Part shown: positions 38,936-49,022 of the stretch, piece by piece | Layout of the letters: every line of letters starts with the position of its first letter | How positions within the stretch are numbered: the stretch's first letter is position 1 | Source of the DNA: Rotaria macrura | Taxonomy: Eukaryota; Rotifera; Eurotatoria; Philodinida; Philodinidae | Reading direction: 5' to 3' | Length of the DNA stretch: 64,000 nucleotides | Assembly (NCBI GenBank): GCA_900239685.1 | Contig: OENT01000022.1 | Span: forward strand, 248,001 to 312,000 | Program-made: the position numbers and the translations under genes | The notes under the pieces: model-generated | Databases searched by the model: none | What the model was told of the DNA's origin: nothing | What the model saw: the letters and a program-made list of their open reading frames with translations, nothing else

Positions 38936-39581
38936 GTCATGAGATTTGATGGAAGGTTCTGAATCGAAATGGAAATGAATGATTTGAAAAGAAGAATTTT
39001 TATGTTATTCACAATATAACAAATACCATACAGTTTGTGATGAATGTTCGATATATTTATAATTAAAATTTAATGTTAAGTCTATAGAGTTATTGCCAAA
39101 GGATCTTCTCTTAACTTCTTATTTACGCTAGTTCAAAGTTTGGCAGAATAATATCTATCACATGAAACATGTATGATTCACGACTTTCATGAATGTATTA
39201 TATAACGGTCAGACATCATCTGGTATAAGGATTTTAGCAGCAGTTTTTTTCAATGAAACTTCGAATGAAATACCGTCACTCTTTCAATATTACGATAGAA
39301 ATGAATGTAAAGAAAAACTTTTTGTCTTTTGAATAGAATAAATCGAAAATCGTTCAATATTATTTAAATAGAAATTACACTGTAGTCATCTGTTAGCCGT
39401 ACCTTACTGGAGCAAAACAGCTAATCCAGTTTTTTTTCATTCGCATGTAGTTTGTGAAAATATGTTGTTTTCATATAATTATAACATTGAATACCTCTAT
39501 CAAAAACAACGAAACTTCACTTGAACTATTTCTCATTCCTATGTTCCTCTCTAGATACGTTGATTAAATATTCTTAAGTGA

Positions 39582-40420
39582 ATGATGATTTTGTATATTG
39601 TCTTACTTTTTTGGGGCGTCTCTCAATCATTGACAATCCAACTGAAGGCAACTTGTTCATGGCCTGGCCATTGTGCTGGTGATCCGTGCACAACATATAA
39701 CGATTGTGATGGATCGATGGTTTGTGTTAACAGTAAATGTAGTTCACTGGATGCTACAGGATGCAATGCACCATGCATCTGGACCGGACATTGTTGTGGA
39801 GATTCCTGTACGTCTTACAATGACTGCGATGGATCGTTGGTATGTATGAATGGAAAATGTGGTGTTGAATCAACCAGTGGCAGTTCTTCTGGCACATGTT
39901 CCCCGTCTGGTGTATTGAAAGGCAAAAAGTAATTGATTAGTATTGCTATTATGTGACGTGTGTATGCGGTTACTTTTCTAGTACCTTCTGCAACACAGAA
40001 AATATGTCCACGTGCTGCAGGGCAGGCGTAAATTATACTCAATATAGATGTTCTCCAGATTCAACGGCTTCAGCTACACTCACATTGAACAGTTTTAGAC
40101 AAGGCGGTGATGGTGGTTATGGAGGTGCATGTGATGGATCTTTCTACCCTGATTCTCAACGAGTCGTCGCCTTATCAACTGGGTGGTACAATAGAGGTTC
40201 AAGATGCGGAAACATGATTACCATTCGTGGTAATGGCAGAACGACAACTGCCAAGGTTGTCGATGAATGTGATTCCGTTAACGGATGCGATGAAGAACAT
40301 GCGGGGCAACCACCGTGTCGAAATAATATTGTTGATGGATCACCAGCTGTCTGGGCGGCCTTAGGCATATCTACGAGTGATCCACGATATGGACAGATTA
40401 GTATTTCATGGAACGACTAG
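39582..40420 (+). CDS. Secreted kiwellin with duplicated N-terminal Cys module (2 exons)
   Basis: Exons 39582-39928 and 39982-40420 (53-bp intron) give 786 nt and 261 aa in frame. Residues 1-17 or so form a signal peptide. Two tandem Cys-rich modules follow (about 24-50 and 59-88), each with a YNDCDGS-[ML]-VC core. The second (CNAPC...[14 protein letters not shown]) matches the single module of plant kiwellins. [10 protein letters not shown] corresponds to the kiwellin linker. The C-terminal double-psi beta-barrel (about 135-261) carries the kiwellin signatures [66 protein letters not shown] and ISISWND. Kiwellins are secreted, Cys-rich plant proteins; maize kiwellin KWL1 binds and inhibits the smut effector chorismate mutase Cmu1. 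Kiwellin-like proteins also occur in fungi. I know of none established in animals, so horizontal transfer followed by gain of a host-like intron is the natural reading. The first-module duplication is unusual. Confidence 0.92.
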
Positions 40421-41961
40421 TTGCGATTTATTCAAATAAAATGAATTGCAAGAATGGGGAAAATAAATTCAAGAGATAATTGTGTAAAACGTCAAGCTGC
40501 AGTACTAGAAGTGTCCCTATCGTGTAGATACAGATTTTCACCAAGGTCTTCTCGAAATTAATGTGAAACCCGATTTTAGTGCCCATTATGAATGTGCATA
40601 TGAGTAAAAAATGAATTGGTTTGTTTCATAATTCCTCTTAACATTCTGTATATTTTTTTCTTCAGAAATTTAAGACTAGATTGAGTGATAGGAAACTGGT
40701 TTAAGAAAGAGACAAGAAACGTTTGAGAAATATTGACAAATCTTTCACGAGTAAGTTGTACATCAAAAATCTGTTTTAAACTCGATTCCTAGATGAAGTT
40801 TAACATTCAATATGAGAAACACGGAGAATGTTACATTTGTTTCAAGAATAGAATCTACTCTAAGGTTGACAGTATGTTTATGACCATTATATTTTACTCA
40901 AAAGTTTCTAGCAAAATGCTAAATACACCCCACCTCTCTGCAGCTCAAAAACATCATCACGGAGAGACAAGTTTCCTTTACACATTATGATGAAAAAGAA
41001 AATGGTTATCCTATTCTAATCAACAGAAGACATTAGGTTCCTCTACTTTTATTCAACTAGAAAATGGATCAAAAATATCTTTGTGCTATAGATGTATACC
41101 TTGCGGGGTGATTACGGATACGCTGAGCAGTCACTATCAGTATAAAGTCTTGAATGAAAGCAAGTTCATCATATCTTCATTCTCATTCCTATCTTAATTT
41201 ACATTTACGTATAAATCCATAGTTACACATAAACTACCATCCCCTACATGTGCTAATTTCTTTTAACCTCTATCATTCCATACGATAGATTATGACGTTT
41301 TAGCGCTGTGAGTATTTCAATTAAGATATGACATTGAAGTTACTGATAACCATCACGCTCTATTGCAAAGCACTCCCCTAGATTGACTAGAAGTCATATA
41401 TTTTTTAAATACTGCATCTGAGTATTAACTATGCCAACATCACATGGCTTCGTATGATGAGAACAATATCAGAAAATATTAGGGACACTGAAAGAAAAAC
41501 GGAGCATTATAACTAATATATATATTTATGAAGAATGACACGATAGAAAAGGTTTAGATTTCATTTGCTTTCATCGGCTAGATAGAAAGCTCTATTACAA
41601 TAGTTAACAATAGAATCTTTTCTTTATTTCTGCTATTCTATGAAATTGACATATTATTCGACTGATTTCTAAGATGCATAATCCATTTATCTATCTATCT
41701 ATATCTATATATATATATAAATACTCATGATCACAATAGTATCATTTGGTTCAAAACTAATGTTTGAGAATTGACACATACATATATGCATTAGTTATGT
41801 TGAAGCAATCCTTTTTTACATCTCTGAATTGGTACGCAGTCCAAAATCAATATATACTTCATGTTAAAGTAATCACAATTTCAAAAGAATGTCTTCAGCA
41901 TATGTGCTAGTGACTCATCACAACAGCTATTCTCTAGATTCTGAACCATGGACATACTCTC
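40421..41961. other. Intergenic, simple repeats only
   Basis: No gene supported. A CTAT/AT repeat lies at 41688-41721. Confidence 0.45.
41688..41721. repeat. (CTAT)n/(AT)n microsatellite
   Basis: CTAT tetranucleotides grade into AT dinucleotides. Confidence 0.85.
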
Positions 41962-42171
41962 TCACTTTTGAAATAAATATTTTGATATTATGTGATTGAT
42001 CTGTTTGAAATCTGACGGCTGACGTACAGCTGCAGATGGACCAGGACGACTATTAGCAAACAGTCTTCGATGTTGCTCTTCAGCATTCGGAATTTATTCT
42101 ATATTGTAGCCATCATAATTCGATACTGGAGAAAGTTCATGAGACAAGTTTCTTTTGTACTTATATGTCAT
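41962..42171 (-). pseudogene. Coding fragment broken by one in-frame TAA
   Basis: On the minus strand a 70-codon frame from an ATG at 42171 reads MTYKYKRNLSHELSPVSN, continues to NYDGYNIE, meets a TAA, and continues in the same frame with IPNAEEQHRRLFANSRPGP and SAAVRQPSDFKQ before a TGA. Codon use on both sides of the TAA is gene-like and no intron borders flank it. I do not recognise the parent family. Confidence 0.4.
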
Positions 42172-42992
42172 TTGACAGAAGAATGAATGGGCTTGAATTC
42201 GATATTTCACTTAATTAAGCATGAAACAGTGTACAAGATTTCTTACAAAATGTATAATAACTGCATCATTTAGCATAAAAAAAAAATGGTCATAAGATAG
42301 GTAAAAGAAATCACTACGAGAAGTTCGGTGTGTTCAGTGAAGTATATGAAAAAGTGTCATTTTCATAATCGACAAGACAAAATAGTGAAGATGACACTAT
42401 TAAGAACAGGTTTCAAAATATAAAATCAAATTTGGAGAAGAATCGATTTCATCCCTTGATGATCTCTCAGTTTTTTTTTATGATTAAATTTTAAAAGTTC
42501 TTCGTCGACATTGAATTTGTAAGTACGAGTTATTTATAACGAGTAGCTTACTTCCAAAATCAGCTGTTTTTTAACGTAGTGGAGATTTCAATTATAACAC
42601 TTTTCCTCCTTTTTCCATTTTAGGATTGACTTCACAAATAAATGAAACATAATGGAAATATCGTTGGTATTTTAACGCATGCATTATCATTTTGAAGGAA
42701 TAATAATGGCATTGTTCGATCATTGCGTAGGAATTCTGATTTATTTATAGAAGGTCATGATACAATAGAATGTAATATAAATGAAAAGAATATTCTTTTA
42801 TTTTGATCAGTATATTATTGTGCTGTTGATGATTAATATCGATGTTTAAGTCAATCAGACTTTCGATTTATATGCTGTTCTCATTATATTCTATGATAGA
42901 ATTTAAAGGAATCAAAATCGATGAAATTTAGCATGATTTTTCTTTTTCAGAATGATTAAAATGTTAACGTGTTAATTATTTATTTTTTTCAG

Positions 42993-43157
42993 ATCCCTTC
43001 GTTCAGAATAAGCATATTTTAAAACCTGGAAGAAAAAAAGCTCATTATGGACACCATTCTTACTATACTCTTCCTCTGTTTGCTGAGAAAAAAGTAGGAT
43101 TTATAAAAAAAAATACGCAAAATATTAACAATAAAAAGAAAACAGTGATGGAATAAT
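42993..43157 (+). pseudogene. Possible orphan last exon
   Basis: After a strong acceptor (TTATTTTTTTCAG) a frame reads DPFVQNKHILKPGRKKAHYG, continues HHSYYTLPLFAEKK, and runs to a TAA at about 43157. It looks like the last exon of a plus-strand gene, but I find no upstream exons. It may be a relic. Confidence 0.25.
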
Positions 43158-43428
43158 TTTTATGAGATTTTAAAAAAAAAGAGAATAAATCGAATTGAAT
43201 AAAGAAACACATATGTTTCTTTCTGTAGTTGAAAGGCGATCGATTCGATAGTTTTTTCTTATTTTCTTCTCGTTCTTTTCTTGCTGCATTACACTTTTTT
43301 TTCTTTCATCTATCCTAACTCGCATTTAATTTTGCCCATGCATGCTCATACTATGTAACTAAGTCGTTGTCGTCATCGTCTCACCTCAATCACTTCGCAT
43401 ATGTAGTATATATTATATATATTTACTG

Positions 43429-43436
43429 GCCGCCAT
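43429..43436. promoter_or_regulatory. GCCGCCAT motif upstream of a small gene
   Basis: GCCGCCAT (reverse complement ATGGCGGC, the core of the YY1 motif in animals) lies about 45 bp before the ATG of the 60-aa protein, just after a TA-rich run. Its position suggests a core promoter or initiator element. This is only a motif match. Confidence 0.3.
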
Positions 43437-43477
43437 CGAACAAATTTTAAAATAAGAGAACACGTAGGAGAAAAACT

Positions 43478-43714
43478 ATGTATTACATCGATCAATTCGA
43501 ACGATTGTTGTTGCAGTCGTCTCCCTCTAAATATGTGAGTTGTTCGATTTTCATCAATTGATACCAGTTCAATATACGTTTTATATAGGAGTTAACCGTT
43601 GAGAAGTCCGTAGAAGAAATTAATTCGACAACTGCTGTGTTCCGTCGATGTTTCATGATATTTTTTGTTATTCTACTTCTTATTATTTTACATTCAAAAC
43701 CAATCGATAACTAA
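43478..43714 (+). CDS. Small single-span membrane protein, 60 aa (2 exons)
   Basis: Exon 43478-43534 is followed by a GTGAGT donor, and exon 43589-43714 by a TAA; the 54-bp intron leaves 183 nt in frame. The protein has a hydrophilic N-terminal part (MYYIDQFERLLLQSSPSKY, then ELTVEKSVEEINSTTA) and one hydrophobic helix (FMIFFVILLLIILH, about residues 41-55) almost at the C-terminus. This layout fits a tail-anchored or small integral membrane protein with its N-terminus in the cytosol. I recognise no family. Support comes from consensus splice sites, phase and codon use. Confidence 0.5.
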
Positions 43715-45940
43715 TTATTTATGTAATCCTATTTCAAAATGATACTTCCAAGCTGTTACTTCGATTAGCTGTAGGCGAACAATATATCTTGTCTCTTTTA
43801 TTAGTTTTTGATAGAAAAAAAACGAACTTCTTTGTTTCAATAGAGATTTTCATATTGTTCTTGTTCGTAAGAGATAACGATTGTTGTGATGTTGACAACT
43901 AACAATGATTACTTAATAAAACTACGATTAAAATAGTGATTATTGTTGACATAAAATGTCATGGATTGAAGTTTTGCCTCTAACATTTCCATGCAAGTGT
44001 ACAATAAATATATGATAAACAAGGTCTGATGGCAAAAACAAAATCATAGAATATTGATATGTGATAATTTTACTTGTTGCTAGATTGCATTGTTCGTTTA
44101 CAAAATGAACCAAAAATTTTATTACGTATTTCCTGTCTCTCCTTCTTGATGAATAAAATATAAAATTATTAGTTACACTCAAGCCCTTGAAAAAATGTAT
44201 ACAACACTCACAATCGAAAATAAATACCAATTAGAGTTCGACCTCCAATGCCATAAATCTATGTTTGCCTAAGAATAATCAATTTTGCTGAAAATTTTAC
44301 ACCATGTCTATCCGATCGTTGACAGTTCAAGGCAGCAATGATAGTCAATATCATTGAGCTCTGCATGAGTTCTTATGTAAAGTCGAAAGTCGATAAGTAG
44401 AGTTTCGTGCACCGAGAATGTTTTCGACAAAATGAATTCTTAAGATCTTGAACTATTCATTGAAACTTACGTTAGATCAGAGTTGTCGATATAGCCGACA
44501 AAACATTGATTTAATTAGCTATCGTGTAATATTCGTTATTAAAACAATGTAAAAAGTTACTTTTTTTCTATCTCAGAAAACAAAATCGTTGTATTTTTTA
44601 ACAATTGTTAACACTCTTACTTCATGATTGTTGAGCATATGATGATCTATCCCTTATGCCTGAAGTTGAATATCCATATTTTTTTCCTGTTAAGTTCGAT
44701 CACGATAGAAAGCTCAGTAATCTGTTACTGTATGTGACACTCACATGTTCTTGATGTTGAAGACTTATGCATAACAAAACTCAAATGACTTTACTAAATG
44801 AGTTTCAAAACTTGAGATTCAACTTGAGAGTTTTCTAATAGCATGAATCAAATATTTTTGAATATTTGGCAAATCAGAAAAATTCTTAAGTAGAAAATAT
44901 ATGTTGTTCTAGTTTCTACGAAGTTTTCGAACATATCTCTCATTCTGACAAATAACTATCAATGCATGTTCACGAATCTTTCGCGTTTTCTTCATAATAA
45001 CACCATCGTATGGGAGAAAATGACAATTAAGAACGAAAATTCTTGATAAAGTTTTCAAGTGGTAAAAGCAAAACAGAAAAAAAATGAGAAAGATTCTCTG
45101 AAACAATTCATTTTTGAATTAGAATTATTAACACTCAACGGTTTACTTAAAAAATTGAAGACATTTAAATGATGACTGATTACGTAACATTAAAAGTTCC
45201 ACATTATACAAGAGTATTTCGTTTTTTTCTTAATGCATCAAGTAGAATTAACATGGTTTTTTTTTTCTGACAGGTTTATTAGTACAACTACACTTCGAAG
45301 TTCAAAATATGCATTAAGAATCAATGAAAGAAGTTCACAATGGTTCAATAATGAGTATGACAATTATTACATTTGAAGTTTCTAATCCATATCCTATACT
45401 ATTAAATGACAACTCACAATTTGTTGATCAAGAAAATACGAATTCACATTAATTTAAAAGTTGTTTATCTGTTTCGTCAATTTAGATTTCTCACCAATGG
45501 AAAACTACAGTTATAGTGGATTTATACTTATTTTTGACGAATATTGTAGTAATTCTACACTATAATTAAAACCAATTCATCGAGAAAGTTGAAAATAAAA
45601 TTTTTACATTGTAGAAAAACATTGAATTTTTTTCTATTCAATGTTGAGTACTGTTGCTAAGAAGATGAAAAAAAATTAAAGCCGATTCTCTCGGTTGAAA
45701 GTACAAAATCTTTTAAAATATTCAAGCGTGAACAATGCTGAATCGAGTCTTTTCTTTGTTTTATTTTTATCAGATATTTTAATTAGTCTTTTTTGTTTCC
45801 GATATCCATCAAGACCTTGATACTTTTAACAAATAAAAAGGTACATTGACCTCAGATTTGTAAGACCAAAACTTTGAGCACTAGGCATATTTTTCTGACA
45901 TTAATAAACTAATCCGGAGTTCGGATATTACAAGAATTTA

Positions 45941-46030
45941 ATGAACTGTTTTCTACCACCGGGCATTAGTTCAGCAGAGCCAATTTCAAGTTGACTAGCA
46001 GGAAATAGCTTGTATTACTGCTCAATATGA
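45941..46030 (-). pseudogene. Short coding relic
   Basis: The minus strand reads YKLFPASQLEIGSAELMPGG then RKQFIKFL and a stop, with a stop just upstream too. The composition is gene-like, but it is only about 28 codons, of unknown family. Confidence 0.2.
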
Positions 46031-46609
46031 AATAACGTTAATTAAATTCACAAGAAGTCATTCGACTGTTGCTATATAGAATGTGTCGGCAATGATCAGT
46101 ATACTGGAAAAGTGATCAAAAGAGAAAATCATGAAAAAATATCGTACAAACTGACATCTTCTGTAATTGTTAGCATACAAATGGCCAGTTCATTCGAATA
46201 TTTTCACTACTGGTAGTGTAAGACAAGCAATACTGATGATGACTAGTATTTGACATAGATTAACTGGAAGAGTTTACTCCAAAACACTATCAATAGACTA
46301 GAATTCTATAATCAGAACTGCATCCGCTCCACCTTGATTAGATTTCAACCTATCAAAAATATTCATATCCGCATTAATTTTACTGTAAACGTATGTGTAA
46401 GATCAAAGTAAGGTCAAAAAATATTGAAATGCTACACTCTATGTATTATAATAAGAATTCTATGTCCTGAAATGTTTAGTGCGTTTATCATGAACAGTTA
46501 GAAAACAAAAAACAAAGCGGCTATCGACGTATTTGAATGCTTTTTTCACTTACATTTGACCTCTTTAAGAATATTATCATTATCACAAAGAATCAAGCTG
46601 ATGCCTCTT

Positions 46610-46640
46610 CCCCCCCCCCTCTCCTCCCGCCCCCGTCCTC
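46610..46640. repeat. C-rich tract
   Basis: A run of ten C followed by CT/CCC-rich sequence, unusual for this AT-rich window. Confidence 0.8.
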
Positions 46641-48407
46641 TCTAGTTGAAACTTTTACAAGCATTCTTTGCTTAATTATTACATTGATATATTTTTTCCT
46701 TCGATCTTATTACGACAAATCACCATATCATTTATTGGTACTTATGAAGAGCAAACTTGGACATTGTAACAATCTAATATATTTATATGTCATTTGAATT
46801 GCTGTATTCATTCTATAAGTGTAGCGTTGGAGATTTACCAAGTATCAATTCCTTTTTTTCCGACCATGAACAATTGTATCGATGACAACTTCTCAGGCAT
46901 TGACAAAAGTGACTGTTACCAACTTAGATTAGAAAATTTTTTGAACAAAAATCAAACACAGAATCGTTCATATACTTCTTAGCTTCGAAATTTGAAATCA
47001 TTATTTTTGATTGCATATCGAACAACAAACATTCATACTTCAGATTTTTATCCTTTTTACACACATAGTGCTCTAGAAATCAACTGTTGATTATTTTATA
47101 TAATCAGCATTTAGTTCTATCAAATATTTTAGCATAACATTACTATGCATCTAAGAATGTATGTTGAAAGAACGAAAACAACTGTAGAAAATATTATGTT
47201 TAATCACGTTCACTTCGTACAATCTTAAAATGACTGAAAATACTTGTAAAGAATGTTGCTTTCATATCGCTAGAAAGAAATATTTTTCAATATTCTGTTA
47301 ACATATTACATGTACCATAGTGTAAATCAATGTTATAAACGCACAAATGAATTCATCTGTACAAGTAACGAAAACAAAAACAAAAGAGAATAAGCCAGAT
47401 TTTTTCACATTTTCAGAAATCAAACGTCATCATCAAACTTGACGATCTTAGTTAAATAATAATTAAAAAAAAATGTTTCCTCCAAAATGTATTCATAGTT
47501 TATTGATTATTTTACATAACCTTTGACAGTCACTTTGATCTGATGTGCCACAACTTCAGATAGACTGTTCTAATGAATGAATGACTAATAACTCAACGAA
47601 GTCGTGGAGGATTAAGGAAAGTCATACAGAATGGTCCTATACATTATTTGTTCATGTAGAAAAAAAAAAGGAAGAGTGCATGAAGTCATTTCATCGACAT
47701 TGATCTACCAGCTACTCTTTATTGGATACACATGAAGAATCAGTTGTAAAGCTTCTGAAAAGCACATTCGTTCTATTTCGATTCTAAATTTACAGTAAAG
47801 TAGTATTCATGATGAATACAAAAAGTCAAGAAAAATCTTCTCGATCAAATTCGATCATAAAAAGTCTTTTTCTCAGTCGATAAAAAATATGTCTTAAAAA
47901 ATACAAATCTTTCGGTATAAAATATCTTTTATAAAAAATAATAACATATTTGTTCTTATTGAAACATATATGAAGAATATACTTCGCAGCAAAGATTCTT
48001 CTTTTAATTATCTACATTGATGAAAAACAAAACAAATCGAATAGTTTCTTATTAAAGGACTTGTTCTTATCTATAAGTGTTAATAAATGATTGGTGATAA
48101 TTAATGGTTATCTCTCTATAGAAGTGAACGTTTTCTTTTCGAGAAATATCGAAGAAAAGAGAGAGAAAAAAGGAAAGATGAAGGGCATGAATGTGTTGAC
48201 CGATAGAGAAGAAAAATGTCTTTCTCGTACTTTTTTTTCGTTGGAAAGAGGAGGAATGCCTCTGAGATTATCAGTCAGCTGAATAGAAGACTAACAATAG
48301 AAGAGAGAAAGAAAAACTGCTAGTCATATTTTATTGTTTGAGGTCATTCTATCTGTATGTTTGTTTGATTTCATTTGAACGATAGTCATATTAATTTGAA
48401 ATATATC

Positions 48408-49022
48408 ATGGGTGGCACTATATCAGACATAGTTAAAGTCGTTGATGATGCTGTTAAACAAATAATATTACAGATCGATCCATCAATAACTAAGTTTAAA
48501 AATACAACATTAACAATACTCGATAATATTGAATCGAAATTTCAATCGAATAGTTCTCAAGCAGTATCATTACTTCGTCAAAATCTTCTTGTTTGGCTTT
48601 TTTTAACATTAGTTTTTTCCATACTTGTTTTGATGTTAATACGTTATCTCATTGATATATTACATAAATTACAATTCGGCATTTTAACACGTCAATATTC
48701 TACTTTATTTGTATTAACAATAATCATTTTTTGGATATTTTTATCGTCAGTATTTGGTGTTTTTCTAACGGAAGATATCAATTGGTCAACATTAAAAATT
48801 ATTGTATTTAGTCTACTTTGTTCATGTGTACTATTATTAGCATTGCTTTGGTTTCGATTTCTATTATTCTATCAGAAAAGAATAACACGAAAATTAAAGA
48901 TATTTTTTTGTCAATGGAATTCAATCAAAGAAAAAAACAATCGTTTACAACAATCATCTATGACTCTGCATATGTTAGCTTTTAAAAAGAATATTGTTAA
49001 TGATCATATCAATCAAGTTTAA
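48408..49022 (+). CDS. Multispan membrane protein, possible N-myristoylation, 204 aa
   Basis: A single exon of 204 codons. I chose the ATG at 48408 because the frame upstream has no other ATG. The start MGGTIS fits the N-myristoylation rule (Gly2, Ser6). After a polar, helical N-terminal region (about 1-60) there are hydrophobic segments at about residues 62-85, 100-124 and 131-157, then a basic, Gln/Lys-rich tail of about 45 aa. No signal peptide. It may be a lipid-anchored multispan protein of unknown function. It resembles the five-span protein at 15478 in composition, but I see no specific shared motif. Confidence 0.55.
   Translation: MGGTISDIVKVVDDAVKQIILQIDPSITKFKNTTLTILDNIESKFQSNSSQAVSLLRQNLLVWLFLTLVFSILVLMLIRYLIDILHKLQFGILTRQYSTLFVLTIIIFWIFLSSVFGVFLTEDINWSTLKIIVFSLLCSCVLLLALLWFRFLLFYQKRITRKLKIFFCQWNSIKEKNNRLQQSSMTLHMLAFKKNIVNDHINQV

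Larger units (their letters stand above)
43715..48407. other. Gene-poor stretch
   Basis: No gene supported. It contains a C-rich tract (46610-46640) and a minus-strand coding relic at about 45941-46030. Confidence 0.45.
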
